Source: Topomyia yanbarensis (taxonomy: Eukaryota > Arthropoda > Insecta > Diptera > Culicidae). Taken from it: a stretch of 64,000 nucleotides of DNA. Shown here in pieces: positions 11,004 through 21,783 of this stretch (position 1 is the stretch's first letter; every line of letters begins with the position of its first letter). The stretch is taken from assembly GCF_030247195.1 (NCBI RefSeq), contig NC_080672.1, forward strand, positions 184,244,810 through 184,308,809, read 5' to 3'. The notes beneath the pieces are model-generated. The model worked only from the letters and a program-made list of their open reading frames with translations. It was not told the DNA's origin and ran no database searches. Position numbers and translations under genes: made by a program.

Positions 11004-11550
11004 CACTGATAAAAAATCACACTATAAAACCAAAGAAAATTTAACATAATTTTCAAGTGCACTTCAATGTTGAAAAGCAAATGCAATGTTTTCCCTTCGA
11101 ATTTCACATGAAAATCTATTAAAATACAGTTCATGTGCTATTTCAAATTATATTCATACTACTTTCACATGAATAGGATATGATTTACCATTGAATTTTG
11201 GTTGTCATGCTGTTGAGTCACATAGTATGAACTTTCCACATGACATTCATCTGAGAACAGATAGTGCATATCCATATTGAAAGCAATTTATTTCACCGAT
11301 TCTTCTACCTATTAAATATATAGGTAAAACTAATTGATATTCACGTGTAATTCATTTGAAAATCTTAGTCAATGATATTTCATATGATGTTAATATGCTA
11401 TTCACATGTTCGCAATAATTCCACTTGAAAATGATATTGTCCATACTCTATTAGATATTCAAATGGCAAACGTATCATTTTCATGTGTTTTACAATTGAA
11501 CCAATTCAAGTGTTTTCCACATAATGTTAACGTGTCTAGTTTTTTCAGTG
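11004..11550. mobile_element. 547-bp MITE with TTCACATGAA-type internal repeats
   Basis: Ends are CACTGATAAAAAATC and, inverted, CACTGAAAAAACTAG. The interior repeats palindrome-like units built on TTCACATGAA, CACATG and ATTCATGTG at least eight times. It interrupts the I-clade ORF1. No coding capacity and no clear target duplication. Confidence 0.55.
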
Positions 11551-11719
11551 CAGAGGATCCAGGAAAAGAAAACAATCCTCTTTTCCCAAACTGCCAAGCA
11601 AGGGCTTTAAACCAAAAAGTCTAGTTATTGGAGACGCTTCGTTGATGGCTTGTCAAGAGAAACATCAATGCGTGCTGTTTGTAACACAACCAGAAGAATA
11701 AGGAATCGAAACGTAACTA
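11551..11719 (+). pseudogene. I-clade ORF1/ORF2 deletion junction (copy 2)
   Basis: The first part corresponds to the ORF1 tail rich in Lys and Asn. Near 11625 the sequence switches to SYWRRFVDGLSRETS, which matches SYWRRFVDELTRETS of copy 1 ORF2 (about 34985-35030). The intervening ORF1 end, start of ORF2 and whole endonuclease domain are deleted, a loss of about 1.4 kb relative to copy 1. Confidence 0.7.
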
Positions 11720-12991
11720 CACCCAAAACGCGAACCGTATGAATTACATGCGAATAAGCATGATTCTAATGAGAATTTTGCATTGTAACTGGTATAATGC
11801 ATATAAAGCGATATTGGTCCGGGACAAAAATGCATTAAGGCGATTACACCACAGAAACTTACACAAACCCACAGTTGGGAATGTATTAGTGAATTCAACG
11901 ATATCAGAGTATTAGTATTAAAATGACTCCGCACTAATACACATGTAAAGGACATCTCCACTCGGATACATGTGCGCTCTGAAAATACTAATACACGCTC
12001 AAGGAACAGTTTCCATTTCGCCTTTCTACTGATCACATACTGCATATTGGAGAGAACAATTTATAGCATCATCAAATTGGTGGGGTGTGGGTGATGATTT
12101 TGTTTTGATAATATGTTGAGCTTTCGGCGTTCTCTAAACCCTAAATTTACCAGCGATATGCGACTTCTAGCCACTAGATAGGTTCATAAGTAATGATTAA
12201 TGATTATTTAAGCGCACTATACGCAGGAGAAAGTTAGCTATATGGGATCATTGGGTTAACAAGTTAATTCAACATTTGTCGGATAGAAGCCGTCCGCCAA
12301 TCATTTCTGGCATTCCTCATATTAACAATACTTTCAGGTGATATCACATCAGTACTTCGCAGTAAAAGTATCTAAGCTTAAAGTATCATAAACTATAAGG
12401 GCAGTGATGACATGGTTTTTCACTTTTGAGCAGCAGTGGCAGTTACTCATTTCAGTTTATATTATTTCCCGAACATGCGAATCCAGCGCACATCATCGCA
12501 CTGGGCAACGATCATTGCAAATCAATCTGAGCACAAATCATTTTCTTCCACTCTTCTCTGAAGCACAGAATGAGAGAGCGATGATTTTACTTCAAACACC
12601 ATTCGCTATGGGAAAATAACGCGTATATCACACACTCTCGTAAACGTAAACTGTTCACGCGTTTAGTGTGGTTGGAATTGAGCTGTTCGCAGACAAAAAG
12701 CGTAACTGTGTATGAAGACAGAAGTTCTTACAAACAGCACAGAGGTATTCATGTATAGAATACACCACCTTTTTTGGAGATTCAGCAAGCAAAACCAATT
12801 AATACTTTTACATGCGGTCAGATAATATGGTAGCGTGTATTCTCAATCAATTTATTTCATCATGAATCAAGCTGTGTTGGTATAATGCAGTAACTATGAT
12901 TGGTCTACAATGCGAAGAAGGCATGATTCTAATTCGGAATATGCACGAAAGGATGTAATGCCTTTTTTGCATTGGGAAATTGTTTTGGGTG
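11720..12991. mobile_element. 1.27-kb MITE at a TA target, TIR CACCCAAAAC
   Basis: The left end is TA-CACCCAAAAC and the right end GTTTTGGGTG-TA. Excluding the element and one TA restores a continuous I-clade ORF2 reading frame across the site, which shows its exact borders. TA target duplication fits Tc1/mariner-type integration. The interior has no transposase that I can recognise. A minus-strand ORF at 11665-12045 crosses the border and is not credible. Confidence 0.7.
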
Positions 12992-13445
12992 TAATGAAAG
13001 CGAAAATTTTTTCGAATCGCTGGATATTTAATTTTGCCAAGAAAGTTTGTCCAGATTCTGCTTCTGCGCAGAAAATCATTCGCGATGCTCCCACAAGTAA
13101 CGATTCCAAAGATTCGCCTTTGACAATGATGGAATTTTCAATTGCACTCCTCTAATGCAACAATAATGCTCCGGGTCCAGACAGAATTAAATTCAACTTG
13201 GTGAAGAATCTGCCTGACCTAGCAAAAAGACACTTGTTGAATTTATTCAATAAGCTTCTTGAGCAGAACATTGTCCCACACGACTGGAGACAAGTGAGAG
13301 TTATCGCCATTCCAAAACCGGGAAAACCAGCCTCCGACCACCATTCGTATCGACCGATTGCAATGCTATCATGCATCAGGAAATTGTTGGAAAAAATTAT
13401 CCTACGACGACTCGGCAATTGGGTTGAAGCGAACGGCTTGCTATG
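12992..13445 (+). pseudogene. I-clade reverse transcriptase, N-terminal part (copy 2)
   Basis: Translation gives SNRWIFNFAKKVCPDSAS, then a stop at 13153-13155, then APGPDRIKFN, WRQVRVIAIPKPGKPASDHH and SYRPIAMLS. These match the fingers region of the reverse transcriptase of copy 1 (35098-35530). Interrupted at about 13445 by a Jockey-type LINE fragment. Confidence 0.85.
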
Positions 13446-13950
13446 TTTCTGTTTATGTTTATTACCTTCACCAACAGGCCCATTGGCCCCAATGGTGGTT
13501 GCTTAAACTAATTACATTTTACATACAACATTTTCGCTTTTATCGCATTTCGCGTCCGGTTGAAGCCAAAGGCCGTCGCCACACTGTTAAAAATTCGCTG
13601 GAGTCCGGCAACAGCGCTCTGGCAACCATAGTTGGTTCTCCTGAACGGAACTCGCAGAAGAGAGTTATTACGTAGAGCTCGAACGCGGGCTTGAAGATCC
13701 AGACGTCCGAGGATTGTAGGGCAATCCACTCTGGCAGAGAGTAAGTCCGAGACGAACAGGGCTCGAGAGCAGTGTTGAGTGTATCGAGGTGTATTAGCTG
13801 GCAACGGTTTTCGTAGCTCGGCAGCTGAAATCTGTTTGGCCATGGAAGATGCCGAAGGGCGAAGCGTATGAATCTGCGTTGGACAGCCTCGATTCTGTCA
13901 ATCCCATTCTGGTAGTACGGATTCCAAACAGCAGAACAATATTCTAATAC
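13446..13950 (-). pseudogene. 3' end of a Jockey-type LINE, 5'-truncated, inserted in the I element
   Basis: On the minus strand the reading gives IDRIEAVQRRFIRFALRHLP, then, after a frameshift near 13800, RVPFRRTNYGCQSA and a short tail ending about 13508. This is the C-terminal end typical of Jockey-clade ORF2. A 3' UTR follows and ends AATAAACATAAACAGAAA at 13446-13465. Only about 500 bp are present, a normal 5'-truncated LINE insertion. The target duplication could not be defined. Confidence 0.7.
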
Positions 13951-14222
13951 CCAGTTTTGTTTTCGGAGAGGAAAGGGAACGAATGATTGTCTGGCGCTAT
14001 TTTCGTCAGAAATCCAACTAACTTACGCAAAAAAAAGAACAAATGGCGTCTGTGTTCTTAGACATAAAAGGAGCATTCGAATCTGTTTCCATTGATGTTC
14101 TCTCAGAGAAACTACATCAATGTGGTCTTTCACCAATATTAAATAATTATTTATACAACTTATTGTCAGAAAAGCACATGCATTTTTAATATGGCGACTT
14201 GGCAACATTCAGAATGAGTTAT
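13951..14222 (+). pseudogene. I-clade reverse transcriptase, palm region (copy 2)
   Basis: Resumes the I-clade ORF2 with matches to copy 1: NDCLAL-type residues, then MASVFLDIKGAFESVSIDVL and LSEKLHQCGLSP. The conserved Asp of the FLDIKGAF motif is kept. A stop follows HMHF at 14188. Similarity ends near 14222, before the catalytic ADD box. Confidence 0.8.
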
Positions 14223-14901
14223 ATCTATTTTGTTATATCTATTTTCACCATCAGGAACATACTTTTTTGGAAAAAGTAATACTAAATATTGCTAAGAAAT
14301 TATCCTACACCAAGTAATAATAAAAAAGTGTTAAAACAAATGGAGGGAGCAAAGTGAAGACACCTTGACTTGTCTAATCGCTATTTGATAGATGTATAGA
14401 ATCACAATCATTCTTGATTTCAAAGTGATTATTTAAACAATTTTATATTATAATTGATGCATTTGTTACCGACTATACCTCAATTGTTTTCAATATCACA
14501 ATATAGCCTTGAATTCAATGCCATAATGTACGTTTTATACAACAACAGAATTAGGTGTTATATCGTTATATCGTTAATGCATGAAAATACAGAATATTAT
14601 CTTATATAGCAAAGAAACTTTGAATCAAATTGAATTACTAACCGATTTGAATGCATCAACAGATTAAAAATTATACCATCTACAATTTCTGGAAACACTT
14701 CATTTTGATTGTGTTCTCCCCATCTCTAGTTGGGTGCTATAACAAAATAATTAACTAACAAGTACACGGAAAACCCCGCAAACACGAAAACGAATTTTTG
14801 TCTTAAATATATCAACTAAAAATGGCTATTTAAACGAACTAGTTTTTAAATTTTTGCGTCATCAATAGCTGAAAAAATTGTTGCTTTTTTCGTTTCCTGA
14901 A
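14223..14901. other. AT-rich DNA left of the BEL insertion
   Basis: No coding signal. It contains the recurring 14-mer CTCTAGTTGGGTGC at 14724-14737. Its last five bases, CTGAA (14897-14901), are the target-site duplication of the BEL element. Confidence 0.5.
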
Positions 14902-15468
14902 TGTTGACGTTTCACACTAGCACTGATCTCAACACAGCATAGCTGTATGATTGACAGATGAGACGAATGAGCGTGTCGTTCTCACTGGTTAATACATATG
15001 TGTATAAACTTAACGAAAGAAGTGAGAGACATTGAAGAGAGAAAAGATGGGGATAAAATGATGAGAGGAGAAATTAATGTTTCGAGAGAAGTCTCCAGCA
15101 TATGTTGTTTTGTAACTTTCTGTGTATGTGGTATGAGTTTAAAATTATCGTCATTCGTAATCAGCCTTCATAGCGATAGGTTCGTCACCGTCCGTAGTGA
15201 CGTGTAAAGATTTTGTACTTAGTTTGTAATATCGTGTAGTAAAGTATAGTTCGTAGTGAAATAAACGTGTAAGGTAATAAATGTAGTTTAGTGTCAGGAA
15301 ATAAAGTGTTTGATGTGTAATGTGTTATGTGTGTACTACATAATTTCCGAACTGGCACAGTGACGCTATCTGCGCAAAAGTAGTTCAACTAAAACTACAG
15401 ATGGACACGGTAAAATTCGGTATGGACTAAAAATTACGGAGGAGCGCTTTTTGGTAAGGATCACAACA
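14902..15468 (+). repeat. 5' LTR of the BEL element
   Basis: Begins TGTTGACGTTTCACACTAGC and ends GGTAAGGATCACAACA. It matches 21784-22344. The sequence GAAATAAACGTG near 15256 and AATAAA-type signals near 15300 may serve as polyadenylation signals in the 3' copy. Confidence 0.95.
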
Positions 15469-15486
15469 TTGGTGCCGTGACCAGGA
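15469..15486 (+). promoter_or_regulatory. Primer binding site of the BEL element
   Basis: Directly after the 5' LTR comes TTGGTGCCGTGACCAGGA. A TGG start next to the LTR is the normal mark of a tRNA-primed site. I do not assign the tRNA. Confidence 0.7.
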
Positions 15487-15670
15487 TAGTGTTCCAAGGA
15501 ACCGACGCGGCCTCGGTAACACCATTTTGAGTCCAAGGTAAAAGCAGATACCGCCATCGCGCGCAGTCGCCATTATTCTACTTGCGTACAGCCATTGCGA
15601 CTCAGTAGTTCTGGATTCGCTTGACGTCGCCATTGGAGTTATTCGGATTAGACCAGGGAAGCTAAAATAT

Positions 15671-15714
15671 ACAAGGCCTATTGGATAGGCTCACAAGGTG
15701 AGTACCTGTCCAAT
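15671..15714 (+). promoter_or_regulatory. BEL leader stem-loop 1 with splice-donor-like core
   Basis: After ACAAGGCCT, the arm ATTGGATAGG (15680-15689) pairs with CCTGTCCAAT (15705-15714). The inner stem CTCAC/GTGAG encloses the sequence AAG-GTGAGT, a strong 5' splice-site consensus. Two further copies at 16131 and 16361 keep the fold but change the arm sequences. Confidence 0.6.
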
Positions 15715-16123
15715 AACTCCATCTAAGCTTTCATCCCTCATTGGTCGTTTTTTCTACGTTTATTTCTTCGGTACATACTTCACTACGCACGGTGTTCATA
15801 CGGTGGACGAAACACCTTGAACGGAGGGGACTTCCATTCTCTATCTCGGAAAGCATTTTCGGCATCGGAGGAAGTTTCCTGGATCAACAACACGACAATC
15901 GCTTGGTACGGGGATCGCTGTGCATGGCTTGGGAGGTTACGGAGAACGTCGCTGGTATACTCTGACAAGGTTGTTAATCAGCAACGGGTTGGTAATTCAC
16001 CGGTGGCCATTTTGGAAGACGGAGACTACATCCATCGCCAGAAGTGCTGAAATACGGTAGCGAAGCGCTACCACCTGTGGTTCTTCTACACAACGGAAAG
16101 AAGGAACGAGTCTCAGTTATAAA

Positions 16124-16179
16124 GTCGAGTACAAGGCCTGTAGTGACAGGCTCCCAGGTGAGTACCTGTCCTACTCGAC
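16124..16179 (+). promoter_or_regulatory. BEL leader stem-loop 2 with splice-donor-like core
   Basis: Arms GTAG-T-GACAGG (16140-16150) and CCTGTC-CTAC (16165-16174) pair with one bulged T. An outer stem GTCGAGTA/TACTCGAC (16124-16131, 16172-16179) can extend it. The core is CAG-GTGAGT at 16155-16163. An acceptor-like pyrimidine-rich tract ending TTTACAG lies at 16214-16220, which would give a 63-nt intron. Confidence 0.6.
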
Positions 16180-16350
16180 ATATTGGTATCGTTTTGTGCT
16201 GCGCTTGTGCATATTTACAGTTTTGCAAACAATACTGTTGGCATCATTCGGATCACCGGGGCATCATACGGCTGTCTTGGCTACTGACGTCATTATTGAG
16301 GATCTGGAGAAAATTGGTAGCAGCTTTACGAGTTTTTTCGGAGAGTTCCT

Positions 16351-16422
16351 GAGAGATAAAAGATACAAGGCCTATTTGACAGGCTCACCAGGTGAGTACT
16401 TGTCCAAATCGATATATCTCTC
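16351..16422 (+). promoter_or_regulatory. BEL leader stem-loop 3 with splice-donor-like core
   Basis: Arms ATTTG-ACAGG (16374-16383, a C bulge opposite) and CTTGT-C-CAAAT (16399-16409). The inner stem CTCACC/GGTGAG is perfect. The outer stem GAGAGATA/TATCTCTC pairs 16351-16358 with 16415-16422. The core is CAG-GTGAGT. The tract ending TTTTTCTAG at 16454 would give a 63-nt intron, the same length as for stem-loop 2. Confidence 0.6.
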
Positions 16423-16499
16423 TTGGAAGGGTTCTCCGCTTGGTATTTTTCTAGGAGACGATTGCTGATCCAAAACTCTCCAGCTCAACGGATCTGACT

Positions 16500-18367
16500 A
16501 TGGGTAAGAAGCTGAAACCCAAGATCCACGTTCGGGATAGCATCGTAGATTTTCTACTGCGGACGGAGAAATTTCTCAACAGTAGCCAAGCAACCGACGA
16601 ACTCCAAATACAGTTTCGTCTGGAGAAACTCGAGGCGAAGTGGGACGAGTTGAGGAGGTTCAATGCGATATCGAGGGATCGGAGGAGCATGAAGAGAATA
16701 CGGAGGCACATCGGCAAGTTCGGGCGGAATTCGAGGAGAAATATTTCGAGGTAAGGGCAGGGTTGGTTGGCAAGTTACCACGGCAGACTCCAGCGCCGAC
16801 ACAAAACGGATCTAGTTCCGAACCGGCCGGTGTACACACTTATGTGCGACTACCACAAATAAACCTACCGGAATTTGATGGTAGTTTCGAAAAATGGTTG
16901 CCTTTTCATGACACATTTCGAGCCTTGATCGATTCTTCACCGGAACTCAGTGGTATTCAAAAATTCCACTATCTGCGGGCGTCTCTTAGGGGTGATGCGT
17001 TAAAGTTGGTCGATTCGTATCCAATGAGCGAGACGAATTACAGGGTTGCTTGGAATGGTTTGGTTGCACGGTTCTCTAATGGATATATTATCAAGAGGCG
17101 GCATTTGAATGCGATGTTCGAGTTCCCGAAAATTCGGAAAGAGTCAGCAGCGGGTATTCATGACGTCATCGATTGTTTCGAACGTAACACCAGAACCTTG
17201 GATCAACTGGGTGAGAAGACTAGTGGCTGGGGAGCAATGCTTACTCATCTATTAGTATCTAAGCTCGACGACGTCACACAAAAACATTGGGAGGAAAGCG
17301 TTTCTAATGAGGTCGAACCTTCGTTTACAATACTGGTGGATTTTCTCAAAAAACAAACACGGGTTTTAGATGCAGTTTCGGTGGACCAACGGATGACTAC
17401 GTCAAGTAGTCAAGCTGCATCAACTGGGTTCAAATCTCGTCCTGTAAAGGTTTCGGTCAACTCGGCGACCAGAAACAAGGGTCCAAGCTGCGCATCCTGT
17501 GGTGATCAGCATTCTATCGCTCAATGTACGGCATTCAGCAAACTTCCGGTGGACCAACGGCTACAGCTAACAAATTCGAAGCGTCTTTGCAGCAATTGTT
17601 TGGGGCGAAATCATATGGCGAGAGACTGTCCTTCCAAATTTCGTTGCAGAACTTGCTCTAAAAAGCACCATTCTCTTCTTCATCCTGGATTTCCTGGTTC
17701 TGGTACTGCTCCCACCTCCACTGCCTCTTCTTCAGCCACACAAAGCATACAAGCTACAGCTCCATCAACCTCTGGTGGTGCATCGAACTCCGGTGGTACA
17801 GTAACAAGTTCGGTTGCATCAATTTCCTCCAATATGGCTATGGGGCTTTCTGGAACACATGTATTTTTGTTAACGGCGGTGTTGAAAATAAAGGACAGCT
17901 GGGGTAGAACGCATCTCGCTAGGGAGTTGTTGGATTCCGGTTCTCAAGCGAATCTGATGTCGGAGAATTTGTCTCATCTACTCAAACTACCTAGACGAAA
18001 TAAAAGAGTAGAAATCAGCGGTATTAGGTGCTCAAAGAAAAGTATAGCTCACGAAGTTTCTGCTGTTGTTTCGTCACGGGTTTTGGATTTTTCTTTGTCA
18101 ATGGACTTTCTGGTTTTGAGGCAGGTAACAAGCGACCAGCCGTCTACTTCTTTACCATTGGCAGATTGGAAACCACCAAACGGCATGGAGCTAGCCGACC
18201 CGGAATTCTTCGTCTCTGGTCCGATCGATTTGGTGCTTGGGTCTCAATTCTTCTACGATTTTCATCTACTCGATGGTGGCCGGATACAAATTTGCAAACT
18301 CGGATCTCCTTTGCCGATATTCGTCAACACGGTATTTGGTTGGGTAGCTGCGGGCGAGTCGGAGTAG
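16500..18367 (+). pseudogene. BEL Gag and protease, frameshifted, ending at an amber codon
   Basis: The likely start is the ATG at 16500 (MGKKLKPKIHV). The frame shifts near 16650 by what looks like loss of one base. The second frame then runs open to 18367. After the Gag domain (motif LPEFDGSFEKW) come three zinc knuckles: CASCGDQHSIAQC, CSNCLGRNHMARDC and CRTCSKKHHSLLH (17490-17690). The aspartic protease motif LLDSGSQANL is at about 17929-17958, and the conserved DLVLGSQFFYDF block is near 18225. Gag packages the RNA and the protease matures the polyprotein. The TAG at 18365-18367 replaces a sense codon: the same frame is open beyond it. BEL elements usually encode one uninterrupted polyprotein. 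Confidence 0.9.
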
Positions 18368-21300
18368 TCTACAACAAAAGCTACTGTTAGTTGTCACGTA
18401 GCGATAGCTGAACCGCTGGATAAGATCATCGAGAAATTCTGGGCAATTGAGGAGATTTCAGAGAAGCCACTTCGGTCACAGGAAGAGAAGGACTGCGAAC
18501 AAAATTTTCAAAGCACGTTCACCCGTGACGAATCGGGACGCTATATAGTACAGTACCCAAAACGGAATGGGTTCCACGACAAAATCGGCGATTCGAAGGG
18601 TGCGGCCTTACGACGATTTCGGCAGCTAGAAAGGCGTTTGGAAAGGGATTCAGATTTACGTGACCATTACAACGAATTCCTACAAGAATACCTTGCAATG
18701 GGGCAAATGCAACTGATCGGAGAAATGGAGGATACACTGGATGACGGGCGCACTACTTACTATTTGCCCCATCATCCTGTGTTTAAAGAGTCTATCTCAA
18801 CGACCAAGGTAAGGGTAGTGTTCGATGGATCAGCGAAAACCACAACAAATCACTCGCTGAACGACACTCTACTTACAGGTCCAGTAATTCAGGACGAGCT
18901 GCTGGACATCATGATCCGTTTTCGCAAGCACGCCGTCGCGTTAGTTGCAGATGTGGCCAAAATGTATAGGCAGGTACGCATTCACCCGGAGGACGCGTCG
19001 CTTCAACGGATCCTGTGGCGCTTCGATCAGGCTGAACCGATCAAGGTGTACGAGGTACAGACGGTCACTTACGGTTTAGCGCCTTCATCTTTCCTTGCCA
19101 CTCGCGTACTAAAACAGCTTGCCATAGACGCCGGTGACAAATACGAGTACGCTGGTCCTGCTGTAAAGAAAGATTTTTATATGGACGATTTTCTTTCCGG
19201 AGCGGAATCGATTTCGAAGGCGAAACGTTTGCGAAGCGAAGTTCAATCCCTTATGGCTGAAGGCGGATTCGACTTGCGGAAGTGGAGCTCTAATCAACCG
19301 GAGGTTTTAGCGGACTTACCTTCCACAGCTCTAGAGGAGCAATCCACGCTACATTTCGATGCAGAAACAAAGGTGAATACGCTTGGAATAGTGTGGGAGA
19401 CAGGAACGGACCAACTGTGTGTTGAGAAACGAGCAACGGAATATGACGATCAATGGACAAAAAGGAAGATATTTTCGGAGATTGCGCAATTGTACAACCC
19501 GTTTGGTATCGTGTCACCTGTGATTGCTAGGGCAAAAATTCGGATGCAACACCTCTGGTTAGTTAATGTCGACTGGGATGATCCAATTCCACGCGAGATC
19601 GAATCTAAATGGAATGATTTCCATTCACAGCTGCCCCTACTAAAGCAATACAAAGTTCCCCGTTATATATTTACATCAGAAGCTACAACAGTTCAATTCC
19701 ACGTATTCTGCGATGCATCGGAAGTAGGCTATGAAGCATGCATTTACGCTCGCTCAGCCAGCAAGGAAGGTAAAGCTCAAATCCAGCTCATTGCTGCAAA
19801 ATCAAGAGTCGCGCCAATCAAACGTCTTAGTTTACCGCGCCTTGAACTGTGTGCTGCATTATTGGGTGCCAAACTCTATACTAGAGTATCCGCAGCGCTG
19901 AGGATGCAGGGAAATCCTTGCTGGTTCTGGTCGGACTCGATGGTCACGTTGCACTGGATCGCAGCACCCCCAAACACTTGGCAAACGTTTGTGGGCAATC
20001 GCACATCGGAAATCCAGCTGCTGACACACGGACACCCTTGGAATCACGTGAAGGGTACGGATAATCCGGCGGACCACGTTTCGCGTGGTATGCTGCCGGC
20101 AGATTTCATCGTCGACATTCTTTGGAGGGGTGGTCCCGGATGGCTAGCAGACGAAGTGGATAAATGGCCAAAGCATGTACACCCGCTTCTTCCAAACGAG
20201 GACATCCTGGAACGAAAGAAAACGGTTTTAGTGGTTCAGTCAACGTCGCAGGTAAACCCGTTATTTGAGCGCTATTCTTCATTCGGGCGTCTAGTTCGAA
20301 TCACTGCTTACCTTCGTCGATTCATTACACGCTGCCGCTCTAAACATCATGCATATGAAGCATTCCTTTCGACGGTGGAGCTGCAAGAAGCAAAGCAAAC
20401 CTTAGTAAAGGTGGTTCAACAAGAAGTGTTCCCAGAAGAGTTGATTCAGTTGAAGCAAAAACGTCCGGTTCTCTCGAAATCACCCCTGAAAAATCGATAT
20501 CCTTTCCTAGATGAGAATGGCATAATACGTGTCGGTGGCCGGCTGAATTTCTCCAACGAAACCTACCAAACCAAGCACCCTATGGCTCTTCCCAACAAGC
20601 ACCCCCTTTCTCGTATAATTGCAGCGCATTTCCACTCGCAATGTTTTCATTCTGGCGCCCGAATGACCCTGGCAACAATGCGCCGAAAATTCTGGCCGGT
20701 TCGCGGAAAAACTCTTGCCAATTATGTGTGTCGCAAATGTACAATTTGTTTTCGCCGCAACCCTGTCCCTGTAGCCCAACCTCAAGGACAGCTTCCCAAG
20801 GCACACATTGTCCCTAGTCGACCATTCTCAATCACCGGTGTCGACTATTGTGGCCCTACATACTTAAAACCTGTTCATCGACGAGCGGCCCCCCAAAAGG
20901 TTTTCATTGCTGTGTTTGTTTGCTTCGCTACCAAAGCCACTCACCTGGAACTCGTGTGCGATTTGTCAACGGACGCATTCATTGCCGCACTTCGACGCTT
21001 TATTGCCCGGCGCGGCTTGCCAACGGAAATCCATTCTGATAATGGTACAAACTTCAAAGGAGCAAAAACCACACTCACGGAAATGCACCGCATATTCAGC
21101 ATCAAACACAACAAAGAAAAATTAGTTAAAGAATGCAGCAGCAAAGGAATCACTTGGCGGTTCATTCCACCTCGAGCACCAAATTTCGGCGGCCTTTGGG
21201 AAGCGGCTGTCAAGACAGCGAAGTCCTCTCTGGTAAAAACAATCGGCTGTCGAAAACTTTCATACGAGGACATGGTCACTGTCCTCTACCAGATCGAGGC

Positions 21301-21713
21301 AAACATGAACACTCGCCCATTAACGCCACTATCCGATGATCCGACCGAATTAGACGCACTATCAGCAGTTGCAACAACTGATTCAACATCACTGGCAACG
21401 TTGGCGGAAGGAATGTCTTACCGAGCTCAATCAGCAGTGGCAGAAATCCAGTTCTCCGGTGGACATCCGTGTTGGCCAAATGGTATTGCTGCAGGAGGAT
21501 GGAAAACCTTCCGTCGCTTGGCCACTAGCAAGGATCGAAGCAGTTCAACCCGGCGATGATGACATCATTCGTGTTGCAACCATCAAAACAAGAAGTGGAA
21601 CATACATACGACCGATTCGCAGATTGTTCCCACTTCCTTTCGACCAGCTATTGGCGGTGCAGCAACAGCAACGAGCAGCAACTGAAAGTGAAGAAAAGTT
21701 GTTAGAAAATTAA
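18368..21713 (+). pseudogene. BEL Pol: reverse transcriptase, RNase H, integrase
   Basis: In frame with the protease beyond the amber codon. Reverse transcriptase: VRVVFDGSAKT, VADVAKMYRQV, TYGLAPSSFLATR and the catalytic FYMDDFLSG (about 19170-19200). RNase H: HVFCDASEVGYEA. Integrase: zinc-binding His/Cys residues ending CRKCTIC (about 20730-20750), then the DDE residues in TGVDYCGPT, EIHSDNGTNFKG and FGGLWEAAVK. This set copies the RNA and inserts the cDNA. After LDALSA (about 21360) the expected segment around the GHFLIG-type motif is missing and the frame shifts: the C-terminal domain (VGQMVLLQEDGKPS to the end at 21713) is read from another frame. The original end is probably 21713. Confidence 0.9.
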
Positions 21714-21783
21714 TCATACTTACCTGTTTTTTCGATGATCCAATATATGTAAATTAGACTTAGCTAATTTAGGTGGCCGGTAA

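Noticed and set aside
11665..12045. 126-residue minus-strand ORF
   Set aside because: Crosses the border between I-clade ORF2 and a MITE, has no recognisable domain, and is antisense to the ORF2 remnant.
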